From NCBI GenBank assembly GCA_944384265.1, contig CALWSR010000010.1, positions 19,994 through 83,993 on the forward strand: 64,000 nt of DNA, read 5' to 3'. Positions 18,239-27,630 of this stretch are shown piece by piece. The notes under the pieces are model-generated. The model did not search any database. It saw only the letters and a program-made list of their open reading frames with translations, and had not been told where the DNA came from. This DNA is from an uncultured Clostridia bacterium (GTDB taxonomy: Bacteria; Bacillota; Clostridia; Lachnospirales; Anaerotignaceae). Both the position numbers and the translations under genes were made by a program. Each line of letters begins with the position of its first letter. The stretch's first letter is position 1.

Positions 18239-18268
18239 AAAAAGCGTAGATAATCTACGCTTTTTTTA
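18239..18268 (+). terminator. leuS terminator
   Basis: AAAAAGCGTAGAT pairs with ATCTACGCTTTTTTT a few bases after the leuS stop. Confidence 0.92.
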
Positions 18269-18399
18269 CTGTCTGAGTATAAAAATTTCAGTAATATAAA
18301 ATAGTACAGTCTTCTTTTTACATCTAACAAAATAAAATAATTTACATTTTCAGAAATAAAAATTATAGAAAGCTTTCAGATTTCAGTATAGTTCTGATT

Positions 18400-19428
18400 T
18401 TACCAAAGCCCTAAAATACGCTGTGCAATTAAACTTGCTCCTGCAATGGCTATCCAACAGCACATTCCCATAAAAATTGGTTTTCCTCCGGTTTTAATCA
18501 ATTTTACAATGTTAGTATTTAAACCAATGGCGGCCATTGCCATAATGATAAAAAATTTTGACAATTCTTTAAAAAATGAAAATACAGAAACATCAATGCC
18601 GGCAGAAGCTGCAATGGTTGTAATAATAGATGCTAAAACAAAAAACAATATAAATGAAGGAAATATATTTTTAATATGAAATTGTTCTGTTTTTTTATTT
18701 TTTTGCTTTTTTGATTGAGCTGTTTGTAAAAATGCTAATATTAATGTAATGGGGATGATTGCCAATGTACGAGTCAACTTGACAATGGTGGCAAATTCCA
18801 GCGTATTGGCCCCGGTGTGCATACCATCCCAAGCAGTTGCCGTTGCCGTCACAGAAGAGGTATCGTTCACCGCTGTGCCTGCAAACAGCGCAAATCCATC
18901 ATTTGTCAATCCTAAAATACTGCCCAATGTGGGAAAAATCAATGCGGCAATGACATTAAACAAAAATATAACAGAAATGGCTTGGGCAATTTCTTCATCA
19001 TCTGCACCAATCACTGGGGCAGTTGCTGCAATGGCAGAGCCGCCGCATATGGAAGAGCCTACACCTACCAAAATAGAAATATTTTTTGGTATTGTCATTA
19101 TTTTATAGAGTATCCATGCAACAATCAAAGAAGTAAAAATAGTACATAATATAATAGGCAAAGAAGTTGTTCCTACATAAGCAATTTCATATAAATTTAA
19201 GCCAAAGCCTAACAATATGACAGCATATTGTAATATTTTTTTAGATGTATAAGTAATTCCAGATTGTGTGGTTAATTTTTTTTGATAAAATAATGTGATT
19301 ATCATTCCAAATAATATAGCAAAAACGGGTCCTCCAATGATGGGAAGTGTTTTTCCCAATAACCAGCAAGGGATGGCAATGATAAGGCATAATAATATTC
19401 CGGGAAGTAATTCTTTCATTTTTTTCAT
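18400..19428 (-). CDS. yeiH: YeiH family (UPF0324) putative sulfate/anion exporter
   Basis: 342 residues with about ten hydrophobic segments. Family marks: [18 protein letters not shown] at the start, [20 protein letters not shown] in the middle and [14 protein letters not shown] in the second half, all typical of YeiH/UPF0324. ATG 19428 (second in-frame ATG 19419 possible), preceded by AGGAGGAAAAAA. In Enterobacteria and Clostridia such genes lie next to a divergent LysR regulator (YeiE); here the corresponding gene is decayed (19547-20388). Transport of sulfate or sulfite is a family-level prediction. Confidence 0.86.
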   Translation of the reverse strand: MKKMKELLPGILLCLIIAIPCWLLGKTLPIIGGPVFAILFGMIITLFYQKKLTTQSGITYTSKKILQYAVILLGFGLNLYEIAYVGTTSLPIILCTIFTSLIVAWILYKIMTIPKNISILVGVGSSICGGSAIAATAPVIGADDEEIAQAISVIFLFNVIAALIFPTLGSILGLTNDGFALFAGTAVNDTSSVTATATAWDGMHTGANTLEFATIVKLTRTLAIIPITLILAFLQTAQSKKQKNKKTEQFHIKNIFPSFILFFVLASIITTIAASAGIDVSVFSFFKELSKFFIIMAMAAIGLNTNIVKLIKTGGKPIFMGMCCWIAIAGASLIAQRILGLW

Positions 19429-19546
19429 AATTTTTTTCCTCCTACTTCAGTTTTATCCATTTTTTACAGTTTATATACTATCCTTTTATTTCCATAATGT
19501 AAAATTATATATGTTTATTTTATCATAATGTTATAATCCAGAGGTG

Positions 19547-20388
19547 ATGTTTTTGTATAGAAACCTTTTTAACTGTTTGTCACGCCATGAATTTTATAAA
19601 AGCCACATATCACACCACCTGCTGTATCGAAACACATTGAAATATTAGAAAAATATTTTGGTGCAAAGCTGTTTCAATATCATTGCAAACAATGATATTT
19701 TACAGAAGCAGGAAAGCTTCTTCTACGCACAATCATGATATTTTTCATTTGAGAGCTGATATGCAGCAAATTTCTGCTTCCTACTGCCTTTATTTTGGTG
19801 TTAACCATAGGGGAGTATACTATGAAGCTGTTGCTTGGCTTATTAAAAATGCAGCCAAATATATAGCTTCATATGATTATATCTAATACAGAAAATTGAT
19901 TACAACAGTTAGAGAATGGAGAAATTGATTTTGCTATTGCGGAGTTTTTTTTGACAAACAGTCTTATGATAGCTTTATTTATCGTACAAAAAAAATTGAT
20001 ACCGGTTTGCTCCATGGATTATTGTTTTTGCAATAAAATAGATAAATTGAAAGATATTTTGAAAGAAAGACTGATAGTAATGGAAAAAGACTCTGGCACA
20101 AGAGAAGTATTGGAAAGAGAATGAAAAGAACATAATTTAAATATTAAGGAGTTTAAATATTTAATAGAAATTGGAAATTTGAATACTATAAAAGCTATGG
20201 TATGTGGAGGAGCAGGAATAGCATTTTTTTATAAGCCTGTTGTACAAAAGAACTGGATTGTAAATAGGATTAGAGGATTATTCTGTATCTCATGATTTTA
20301 TATTTTGTGGCGAAAGGGCAGTATTTTTTCAAAAGATTATAAACAGATATTTCAATTACTAAAAGAATCTAAAACAGAAGAGCAATAA
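19547..20388 (+). pseudogene. Decayed LysR-family regulator, divergent from yeiH
   Basis: A start with ribosome site (GAGG, 19541; ATG 19547) opens a frame that is soon lost, but LysR-like pieces continue in all three plus frames. An HTH-like portion with NILVQSCFNIIANNDIL lies at about 19640. QQLENGEIDFAIAE lies near 19905-19945. The clearest piece runs over roughly 20075-20240: KDSGTREVLER, then LNIKEFKYLIEIGNLNTIKA and VCGGAGIAFFYKPVVQKE, the effector-domain pattern of YeiE/CysB-like regulators. The last frame ends at the stop 20386-20388. Several frameshifts and stops interrupt it, so it is no longer functional as read. Confidence 0.82.
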
Positions 20389-20441
20389 ATATTTATTCAT
20401 TGTATTTCAAAAAATATTATGCCTATTTTCTAAATTATCTA

Positions 20442-20506
20442 TTGACAAATATTGTTAGCTCATATAAACTAATTTATAGTTAGTAATAACTAATATTAAT
20501 TATGTG
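20442..20506 (+). promoter_or_regulatory. Promoter and candidate metal-regulator operator of feo operon
   Basis: TTGACA near 20442 with a -10-like TATAAA/TAAACT about 16 bases on. Just downstream, in the transcribed start region, lies TTAGTAATAACTAA, an inverted repeat TTAGT-N4-ACTAA, embedded in further TAGTTA repeats. The position, overlapping or following the -10, fits a repressor site of a Fur, DtxR/MntR-like or PerR protein. A similar arrangement precedes reverse rubrerythrin at 32485-32515. Confidence 0.5.
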
Positions 20507-20561
20507 GTGCTTATTGCTATTTTTATAATTTATGCTGATACAACAATGGAGGGAGGTATTT

Positions 20562-20774
20562 ATGATGCCTTTAATTATGGCACAAACGGGTGTGGTACAA
20601 TCCATCAAAAGAATCAACGGAAAGGACGATACAAAGCGATTTTTAGAAAATTTAGGCTTTGTAGTAGGGAGTGAAGTAACTGTTATATCTCAAATGGAAG
20701 GGGATGTAATTGTAAAGATAAAAGAGGCCCGTGTGGCAATCAGTAAGTCTATGGCCAGCAGAATTATGGTTTAA
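20562..20774 (+). CDS. feoA: FeoA-like protein (first)
   Basis: 70 residues from ATG 20562 (a second ATG at 20565), right after GGAGGGAGG; the longer in-frame start at 20532 is before the ribosome site and is rejected. FeoA SH3-like core: a loop-strand pattern KRINGKDDTKRFLENLGFVVGSEVTVISQMEGDVIVKIKEARVAI. FeoA proteins bind and modulate FeoB during ferrous iron uptake. It is the first of two feoA genes, 16 bases before the second. Confidence 0.88.
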   Translation: MMPLIMAQTGVVQSIKRINGKDDTKRFLENLGFVVGSEVTVISQMEGDVIVKIKEARVAISKSMASRIMV

Positions 20775-20790
20775 TGGGGAGGAAAGTAGT

Positions 20791-21012
20791 TTGAGAACAT
20801 TAAAAGAAGCAAAAATAGGGGAAACTGTTATTGTATCAAAATTGATAGGAGAGGGAGCCGTAAAAAGAAGAATTATGGATATGGGTATTACAAAGGGTAC
20901 AGAAATTTTTGTAAGAAAAGTAGCACCTTTGGGTGACCCTGTGGAAGTAAAAGTGAGAGGTTATGAGCTTTCTTTACGAAAAGCTGATGCAGAAATGATT
21001 TTGATTGGTTAA
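20791..21012 (+). CDS. feoA: FeoA-like protein (second)
   Basis: 73 residues from TTG 20791, nine bases after GGGGAGG (20776-20782). Starts TLKEAKIGETVIVSKL and has the FeoA core GAVKRRIMDMGITKGTEIFVRK, then APLGDPVEVKVRGYELSLR, which is closer to the classical FeoA sequence than the first copy. 16 bases before feoB. Two FeoA proteins of unequal type before one FeoB is a frequent Clostridial arrangement. Confidence 0.9.
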   Translation: MRTLKEAKIGETVIVSKLIGEGAVKRRIMDMGITKGTEIFVRKVAPLGDPVEVKVRGYELSLRKADAEMILIG

Positions 21013-21028
21013 TTGAGGAGGGGATAAA

Positions 21029-23167
21029 ATGGCTATCAAAATAGCTCTTGCAGGAAATCCAAACTGCGGTAAAACAACTATGTTTAACGATTTGACAGGA
21101 AGTTCTCAATATGTAGGAAACTGGCCTGGTGTTACAGTAGAAAAAAAAGAAGGTAAATTAAGAGGCAACAAAGATGTCCATATCATAGATTTGCCGGGAA
21201 TTTACTCTCTTTCTCCCTATACATTGGAAGAGGTTGTAACCAGAAACTATATTATAAATGACCATCCCGATGTAATATTAAATTTGGTAGATGGTTCCAA
21301 TATTGAAAGAAATCTTTATTTAACAACACAGCTTATGGAAATGGGTATTCCTGTTGTCATCGCCATGAATATGATGGATATTGTTCATAAAAGAGGCGAT
21401 TTTATTGACATAAAAGGGTTAAGCAATGCAATGGGCTGCAAAATAGTAGAAACCTCTGCATTAAAAGGCCGGGGAACCATGGAAGCGGCAAAAATGGCAT
21501 TGGAATCAGCTCAAAATACGGCAAAGCCTATTGGAGAGGTATTTCAGGGAGATGTAGAAAAGGCATTGCAAGATATTTCATCCCTCATTGAAAATATGGT
21601 GGACCCAAATCAATTAAGATGGTTTGCCATCAAATTATTTGAAAGAGATGAAAAAGCAGCAGCAAACTTACAGCTAGGAACAGACATTGCAGATAAATTA
21701 GAAAAAATCATTTCTAATTGTGAAGAAAAATTAGATGATGACAGTGAAAGCATCATCACAAATGAACGATATGAATACATAAGCAGTTTAATTCAAAAAT
21801 TTGCTAAAAAGAAAAACACAACCAATATGTCAACTTCTGATAAAATTGACCAAATTGTTACAAACAGATTTTTAGCATTACCCATTTTTGCAGCAGTTAT
21901 GTGGTTGGTTTATTATGTTTCTGTTTCCACAGTGGGAAGCATTGCAACAGACTGGACAAATGATGTGTTTGTTGGAGAATGGATTCAAGGAAATGTATCT
22001 GCTTTATTAGAAGGAGCAGGTGCAGCTGATTGGCTGCAAGGATTGATTGTAGATGGTATTATTGGCGGTGTTGGTGCTGTAATTGGCTTCTTGCCACAGA
22101 TGCTTGTATTATTCTTCTTTCTTTCTATATTGGAAGATTGTGGATATATGGCACGTATTGCATTTATTATGGATAGAATTTTCAGAAAATTCGGTCTTTC
22201 CGGAAAATCTTTCATTCCAATGTTAATTGGCACAGGCTGCGGTGTTCCTGGTGTTATGGCTTCCAGAACAATCGAAAACGAAAAAGACAGAAGAATGACT
22301 ATCATGACCACCACATTTATTCCTTGTGGTGCAAAATTGCCTATTATCGCATTAATTGCAGGTGCCTTATTTCCAAATAGTTCATGGGTAGGTCCATCAG
22401 CTTATTTTGTTGGTATTGCAGCAATTATTTTCTCTGGTATTCTTTTAAAGAAAACAACATTGTTTGCCGGTGACCCTGCACCATTTGTTATGGAATTGCC
22501 ACCATACCATGTTCCTGCACCAAAGGGTGTCTTAATCCATATGTGGGATAGAGGAAAATCATTTGTTAAAAAAGCTGGTACAATTATATTTGTTGCCTGC
22601 GGTGTTATTTGGTTTTTACAATCCTTCAACTGGTCCTTCCAAATGGTGGATGCCAGTGAGTCTATATTGGCATCTCTGGGAAATGTAATTGCTCCTATTT
22701 TTGCACCTTTAGGATGGGGTGACTGGAAAGCGGCAGTAGCGGCTGTAACAGGTCTTGTTGCAAAAGAAAATGTTGTTGGTACATTTGGTGTGCTCTATGG
22801 TATGAGCGAGGTTGCAGAGGATGGTATAGAGATTTGGGCAAATTTGCAGGTATCCTTTACCCAAGTATCAGCATATTCTTTCTTGGTATTCAATCTTTTA
22901 TGTGCTCCTTGCTTTGCAGCCATTGGTGCTATCAAAAGAGAAATGGGTAACTGGAAATGGACATTGATTGCTGTTGGATATCAGACAGGCTTGGCTTATG
23001 TTGTATCATTATTAATCAATTTAGTAGGAAATGCTTTATTTTATGGTGCAAATCCAGCACCTGCAGCCATTGCAGTCATTGTTGTAATAGCAGTGATTGT
23101 AATGATTTGCATGAATGCCAAAAAAAGAGAAAGAATTGTACACAAAGGATTAGCAGCAGTAAAATAA
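21029..23167 (+). CDS. feoB: Ferrous iron transport protein B
   Basis: 712 residues, ATG after GAGGAGGGG. N-terminal G domain: G1 GNPNCGKT at 9-16, G3 DLPG in IDLPGIYSLSPYT, G4 NMMD in VIAMNMMDI, then the helical GDI-like spacer to about 265. The membrane part starts near 285 and holds two Gate motifs, with the conserved Cys in GTGCGVPGVMASRT and PCGAKLPI. It imports Fe2+ through the inner membrane driven by GTP hydrolysis. Cotranscribed with both feoA genes and a small Cys-rich partner downstream. Confidence 0.96.
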   Translation: MAIKIALAGNPNCGKTTMFNDLTGSSQYVGNWPGVTVEKKEGKLRGNKDVHIIDLPGIYSLSPYTLEEVVTRNYIINDHPDVILNLVDGSNIERNLYLTTQLMEMGIPVVIAMNMMDIVHKRGDFIDIKGLSNAMGCKIVETSALKGRGTMEAAKMALESAQNTAKPIGEVFQGDVEKALQDISSLIENMVDPNQLRWFAIKLFERDEKAAANLQLGTDIADKLEKIISNCEEKLDDDSESIITNERYEYISSLIQKFAKKKNTTNMSTSDKIDQIVTNRFLALPIFAAVMWLVYYVSVSTVGSIATDWTNDVFVGEWIQGNVSALLEGAGAADWLQGLIVDGIIGGVGAVIGFLPQMLVLFFFLSILEDCGYMARIAFIMDRIFRKFGLSGKSFIPMLIGTGCGVPGVMASRTIENEKDRRMTIMTTTFIPCGAKLPIIALIAGALFPNSSWVGPSAYFVGIAAIIFSGILLKKTTLFAGDPAPFVMELPPYHVPAPKGVLIHMWDRGKSFVKKAGTIIFVACGVIWFLQSFNWSFQMVDASESILASLGNVIAPIFAPLGWGDWKAAVAAVTGLVAKENVVGTFGVLYGMSEVAEDGIEIWANLQVSFTQVSAYSFLVFNLLCAPCFAAIGAIKREMGNWKWTLIAVGYQTGLAYVVSLLINLVGNALFYGANPAPAAIAVIVVIAVIVMICMNAKKRERIVHKGLAAVK

Positions 23168-23191
23168 TAGATATAAAGGAGGGCATACCAT

Positions 23192-23332
23192 ATGATAAAT
23201 TTTGTGATAGGTGGTATTGTTTTAGTTCTCTTTGTAGCTGCAATTAGAAGTATTATTAAAAATAAAGGAACTTGTGATTGTGGCAATGGTGGTTGTAATT
23301 GTTGCCAACATCATTGTCATGAAAAAAAATAA
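23192..23332 (+). CDS. FeoB-associated Cys-rich membrane protein
   Basis: 46 residues, ATG 23192 preceded by AAAGGAGGGCATACC. One N-terminal membrane segment (FVIGGIVLVLFVAAI) followed by a tail with Cys at 28, 30, 35, 37, 38 and His/Cys (QHHCHEKK) to the end. This is the FeoB-associated Cys-rich protein of Firmicutes, thought to sit in the membrane near FeoB and possibly bind iron. It lies 24 bases after feoB and before the operon terminator; it was missed by length cut-offs. Confidence 0.9.
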   Translation: MINFVIGGIVLVLFVAAIRSIIKNKGTCDCGNGGCNCCQHHCHEKK

Positions 23333-23343
23333 AATATATTTTT

Positions 23344-23386
23344 TCAAAAAACGGTGTGGCTTTATGGAGCTATGCCGTTTTTTGAA
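23344..23386 (+). terminator. feo operon terminator
   Basis: AAAAAACGG then TGTGGCT pair with AGCTATGCCGTTTTTT: a strong stem with T run after the FeoB-associated gene. Confidence 0.88.
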
Positions 23387-23966
23387 TTTATCCGTTTATA
23401 AACTAAATTCCATTATTGCTTAGATAGACTTGAGAATTCTTATATAGGCTATTGATAAAAATATGATATTTTGAATCCACAATCAATGGAAAGTAGCTTT
23501 TATATTTTATATATAGTAAAATAAACTGATTCAAGATATAAATTTCATTTACATTAGATAATCAAATAAAAATAATTTTTTATTCACACTCAAATCGTAT
23601 GAAAAACTATACAACACATTACAAATCATTTTGATTTCTCATTTATCAAAGAGTAAAGAGAGTATATAAAAATGATAGATTCATATATTTCAAATCACTA
23701 TACTGTTTCATAATATAACTTCTGCTATAAAAACAAAAGAAAGTATGCCAATCAATAACAACAAGCCATTCAAAAAAATTCCTTTTTATGAATAAAGAAA
23801 AATCAGCAGAATGAAAAAAGGGTGGAGTACTTTTTTTTAATTTTGAGAAATTTTTAGAAGTGGAAAGAAAAAGAGAGATTAGCTTAGCAAATATAATGTA
23901 TTTTACTTTAAAATGTATATATAATTTTTTCATAAAGCAACCACATTTAAAATATGTATCATATAA
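23387..23966. other. Intergenic stretch, no gene recognised
   Basis: About 580 bases, very AT-rich. Only short frames in either strand, none with a good ribosome site and recognisable sequence. I see no RNA gene, repeat or IS trace here. Confidence 0.6.
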
Positions 23967-23996
23967 AAAGCCAGCACCCAAACAGCACTGGCTTTA
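23967..23996 (-). terminator. Terminator of the CAP-domain gene
   Basis: On the minus strand AAAGCCAG pairs with CTGGCTTTTT, a few bases after the stop at 24001. Confidence 0.8.
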
Positions 23997-24000
23997 TCAT

Positions 24001-25269
24001 TTAAAAATAAAATGTTATTGTATTTTTTTTGCCATCTTCTTCCGGTACTTTTTTTTCAACAAAATTTTGACCAGAATAATAATCATATACAGAACCTTCT
24101 TTATAAATAGAAGCAATGCCTACATGAGTGAAATTATCCCTTAGCATATTGACACGATGTCCCTCCGAATTAATCCATAAATGAAAGGTGTCTACTGCTA
24201 ATTCTCGTCCTGCGACAATATTTTCTCCCCATGCAATCGTATTTCGTATTCCAGTTGCCAATATTCTGTCTTTATGTGTATCCCCATTTAAAGAATCGTG
24301 TGCAAAGTATCCATTTTCTGCCATATCAATACAATGCTTTTTCGCAGACTCTGCTAATAATTCTTCCCATTCTAATACAGATTTTCCATGATTTACACGA
24401 AATGTATTTAATATATCAAAATTTTCTCTTGCTTGTATATCTAAAAATTCTTGTGAATGGTTTACTTCTTCATTTTGATAGGAGGATAAAACAACTAAAA
24501 CAGCATAAATTTTATCATCATTGTTAGAATCTGTATAAACTGTAATTTGTTCATCGCTCATTGTTTCTGGCTTCAAACCATCATATTTTATTTCGTCATT
24601 TAATGCAAACCCTTTGGCATTTGTATAATATCCTACAACAATATTATTTTTTACAGCAATCATAATAAACTCTTTATAATCCTGATTATATATATACCAA
24701 TCTAAATTATAAATACTTTTTTCAATACGGCTTGGCTCTCCAAAATCTTGTTTTAGTTCTGTTACAGTTTCTCCGGTGTAAACGGATTTTGTACCCAATG
24801 TAATTTGTATTTTGTCTGTAACAGCAGAAGTGCTTTCTGTCACAATAGCAACAGTTTTTGTATTACCATTCCATGTCACTGTTGCTCCAGTGCTTTCTGC
24901 AATAAAACGGACTGGTACAAATGCTTTTCCATCTATGATAGTAGGGGGAGAAGGGAGAATGATCGTTTTATTTTTGACGGATGCAACAGATGTTTTACCG
25001 ATTTCTAATGTATATATATCATTATTTGTATTTATTGTAATGGCTTTTGTATCTCCATTCCATATCACAGGAATTTCTAAAGCATTACAAATATCTCTTA
25101 AAGGAACCAATGTACTATTTTCAATCAGAACTGGGGGTTGCTCTGTTTCTAGCAATACATTATTAACTGTTATATGAATTGTGTCATCGGTTACAATGCT
25201 GCCGTGAACAGGTATTAAAAATGAAAATATGGTACAAAAAATAATAAAAAATTGTTTTAATGGATTCAA
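24001..25269 (-). CDS. Secreted protein with copper-amine-oxidase-N stalk and C-terminal CAP/SCP domain
   Basis: 422 residues. Start TTG 25269 is 11 bases after AAGGAGG on the minus strand. A signal peptide covers about 1-23 (hydrophobic FFIIFCTIFSFLIPVHG). Two stalk-type units of the copper amine oxidase N-terminal domain follow (about 30-145, each with VPLRDI or VPVRFIAE patterns and a VxWNG turn). A CAP-associated domain lies at about 150-265 and the CAP/SCP (cysteine-rich secretory, PR1) domain at about 285-415. CAP-type residues include H at 'ESAKKHCIDM', the GENI pair and HRVNML. Role outside the cell or in the wall is unknown; many Clostridia carry such proteins. Monocistronic. Confidence 0.85.
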   Translation of the reverse strand: MNPLKQFFIIFCTIFSFLIPVHGSIVTDDTIHITVNNVLLETEQPPVLIENSTLVPLRDICNALEIPVIWNGDTKAITINTNNDIYTLEIGKTSVASVKNKTIILPSPPTIIDGKAFVPVRFIAESTGATVTWNGNTKTVAIVTESTSAVTDKIQITLGTKSVYTGETVTELKQDFGEPSRIEKSIYNLDWYIYNQDYKEFIMIAVKNNIVVGYYTNAKGFALNDEIKYDGLKPETMSDEQITVYTDSNNDDKIYAVLVVLSSYQNEEVNHSQEFLDIQARENFDILNTFRVNHGKSVLEWEELLAESAKKHCIDMAENGYFAHDSLNGDTHKDRILATGIRNTIAWGENIVAGRELAVDTFHLWINSEGHRVNMLRDNFTHVGIASIYKEGSVYDYYSGQNFVEKKVPEEDGKKNTITFYF

Positions 25270-25377
25270 TATGACAAAAACCTCCTTGTATTATTTTTAT
25301 AAGACTATTATAATTATAATATAGTTTTATACATTTATCAATAGAGGGGTTTATTTCTCAAGAAAGGAAAAATAAGC

Positions 25378-25971
25378 ATGAATTATCACACAGAAAGATT
25401 ACAAAAACAAATGGCTTTTTTGCTGGAAGTGGATAAAATGAAAAATATTATAAGACAAACATATCTATCAGATGGCAGCAGAAAAGAAAATGATGCAGAA
25501 CACTCTTGGCATTTAGCACTTATGGCAATTATTTTATCAGAATATTTTGATAAAGATATTGATTTGCTAAAGGTAGTCAAAATGCTGCTAATCCATGATA
25601 TTGTGGAAATTGATGCCGGTGATACTTTTTGTCATGACCAAAAAGCCAATGAGGATAAAAAGGAAAGAGAGGAAAAAGCCGCAAAACGTATTTATCAAAT
25701 TTTACCAGATGACCAAGCACAGGAATATAAATCATTATGGCATGAATTTGAAAATGTTTCTACAAAGGAATCTGTTTTTGCAAATATATTAGATAGACTG
25801 CAGCCAAGTATATTAAATTTGTCATCTAATGGAAAATCTTGGCTAGAACATGAGGTTTCTAAAAAGCAAGTTTTAGAAAGAAATGAAATGGTATTTTCCG
25901 GTCCGGAAGAAATTGCAGAATATATGAAAATGCTTTTGGATACTGCTGTAAAATCGGGATATCTAAAATAA
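25378..25971 (+). CDS. HD domain phosphohydrolase, YfbR-like
   Basis: 197 residues, ATG 25378, ribosome site AAAGGA. HD motifs: ENDAEHSWHLALMA (AEHS, first metal His), MLLIHDIVEIDAGD (HD pair) and an ILDRLQPSILN Asp near 140. This is the HD_3/YfbR type, often a 5'-deoxynucleotidase or related nucleotide phosphohydrolase. Single gene; substrate not determinable. Followed by two hairpins at 26003-26088. Confidence 0.84.
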   Translation: MNYHTERLQKQMAFLLEVDKMKNIIRQTYLSDGSRKENDAEHSWHLALMAIILSEYFDKDIDLLKVVKMLLIHDIVEIDAGDTFCHDQKANEDKKEREEKAAKRIYQILPDDQAQEYKSLWHEFENVSTKESVFANILDRLQPSILNLSSNGKSWLEHEVSKKQVLERNEMVFSGPEEIAEYMKMLLDTAVKSGYLK

Positions 25972-26002
25972 AAACAGGGGATAGCGAATTTGATAATAAT
26001 GG

Positions 26003-26048
26003 TTATATATTTATTCGTAAAACAAAACTTTTGCGAATAAATATATAA
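26003..26048 (+). other. Long perfect inverted repeat after the HD gene
   Basis: TTATATATTTATTCG (26003-26017) is perfectly complementary to CGAATAAATATATAA (26034-26048), loop 16 bases. There is no T run right after it; an ordinary terminator follows six bases later. It may stabilise the mRNA 3' end, or mark a small structured RNA. Confidence 0.6.
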
Positions 26049-26053
26049 TAATG

Positions 26054-26088
26054 AAAAAGACATATCTATTTTTAAGATATGTCTTTTT
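26054..26088. terminator. Bidirectional terminator
   Basis: AAAAAGACATATCT (26054-26067) pairs with AGATATGTCTTTTT (26075-26088). Serves the HD gene; the purD stop is farther away on the other strand (26345). The remaining 250 bases to 26344 show nothing else. Confidence 0.88.
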
Positions 26089-26344
26089 ATCTATTTACTT
26101 GCTAAAATATATACTGATATATAAGATTGTAATATCTTTCATACATTCAATTCCAATAATATAGTATAGTTTCTATTTTATAATTTTGTGTTATATCAAA
26201 TAAGTGACACAATACAACATTTTATTTCTAAAATATAGAAATAGTTTTTTTAATCATGTAATCCTGCAAAAATTTTAATCATTACTTTTTGTATTTTGTT
26301 ATATTGATATCTAATTGTCAAATATATTTTCTCTTATTTCATCA

Positions 26345-27613
26345 TTATTTATATTCTTTTTTGCCAATATCTGTTCTAAAATGCTTCTTTTCAAAATCCA
26401 CAATTTCTACTCCTTCATAAGCAGTTTGAATTGCTTCATCCATATTTTTTCCAATTCCGGTAATGCCCAGCACACGGCCGCCTGCTGTTACAAATTTTCC
26501 ATTTTTTTTGTCTGTTCCTGCATGGAATACGATTATATTTTCTTTTTTTGCAATTTTATCCAGTCCTGTAATTTCATATCCCTTGTCATAAGCCACAGGA
26601 TAGCCTCCGCTTGCCAATACAACACAAACAGCAGCATTATCATACCATTGAATATCTATTTTGTCCAATGTGCCATTTGTGCAGGCTAACATAATTTCCA
26701 ATAGGTCTGTTTTCAGTCTTGGTAAAACAACTTGTGCTTCTGGGTCACCAAAACGTGCATTATATTCAATGACTTTCATACCATTTTTGGTATACATCAA
26801 TCCAAAGTAAATAATGCCTACAAATGGTCTGCCTTCTTTTTTCATAGCATCTAAGGTTGGCTGAAATATGGTTTTCATACACTCTTCTGCCATTTCTTTT
26901 GTATAAAACTTGCTGGGTGAAAATGTTCCCATACCACCGGTATTCAGCCCTTTATCATGATCCAATGCTCTTTTATGGTCTTGTGCGCTGACCATAGGAA
27001 CAATGTGCTTTCCATCGCAAAAAGATAATACAGACACTTCAGGGCCTTCTAAAAACTCTTCTATGACAACTGTATTTCCTGCTGTGCCAAATTTATGTTC
27101 CTGCATTATCTCTTTTAATCCTGTTTCCGCTTCTTCTAGTGTATTACAAATCAAAACACCCTTTCCCAAAGCAAGGCCATCTGCTTTTAATACAATAGGC
27201 ATTGTTTGTGTTTGTAAATAAGCTTTTGCTTTTTCATAATCATCAAATGTTTCATAGGAAGCCGTGGGAATACCATACTTTTTCATTAAATTTTTAGAAA
27301 ATGCCTTACTGCTTTCCAATATAGCCGCATTTTGCTTGGGGCCAAACACCTGCAACCCCTCTTTTTCAAAAGCATCTACAATACCTTCTGCTAAAGGGTC
27401 ATCCATGCCAATCACAGTATAATCAACGGTATTTTCTTTTGCAAAAGCAATCAATTTATCAAATTCCATGGCGGCAATGGGTACACATTCTGCCAGTTCC
27501 CCAATACCTGCATTTCCTGGTGCGCAATAAATTTTATCTACAAGAGGACTTTGTTTTAATTTCCAAATAATGGCGTGTTCCCTGCCACCTCCGCCTACAA
27601 CCAATACCTTCAT
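26345..27613 (-). CDS. purD: Phosphoribosylamine-glycine ligase
   Basis: 422 residues. Start ATG 27613 with AGGAGG just upstream; the longer in-frame start (TTG 27634) would include the ribosome site. The N-terminus MKVLVVGGGGREHAI is the classical PurD start, followed by the ATP-grasp fold with GLALGKGVLI and GTGGMG(T/S)(F/Y)SP, and EYNARFGDPEAQVV near the C-terminus. It makes GAR in purine synthesis. Third gene of purMND; starts 18 bases beyond purN stop side. Confidence 0.97.
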   Translation of the reverse strand: MKVLVVGGGGREHAIIWKLKQSPLVDKIYCAPGNAGIGELAECVPIAAMEFDKLIAFAKENTVDYTVIGMDDPLAEGIVDAFEKEGLQVFGPKQNAAILESSKAFSKNLMKKYGIPTASYETFDDYEKAKAYLQTQTMPIVLKADGLALGKGVLICNTLEEAETGLKEIMQEHKFGTAGNTVVIEEFLEGPEVSVLSFCDGKHIVPMVSAQDHKRALDHDKGLNTGGMGTFSPSKFYTKEMAEECMKTIFQPTLDAMKKEGRPFVGIIYFGLMYTKNGMKVIEYNARFGDPEAQVVLPRLKTDLLEIMLACTNGTLDKIDIQWYDNAAVCVVLASGGYPVAYDKGYEITGLDKIAKKENIIVFHAGTDKKNGKFVTAGGRVLGITGIGKNMDEAIQTAYEGVEIVDFEKKHFRTDIGKKEYK

Positions 27614-27630
27614 TTGTTTTCCTCCTAAAA

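Noticed and set aside
24812..25177. 121-codon plus-strand frame
   Set aside because: Shadow of the CAP-domain gene on the minus strand; repeats in it mirror the stalk domains.
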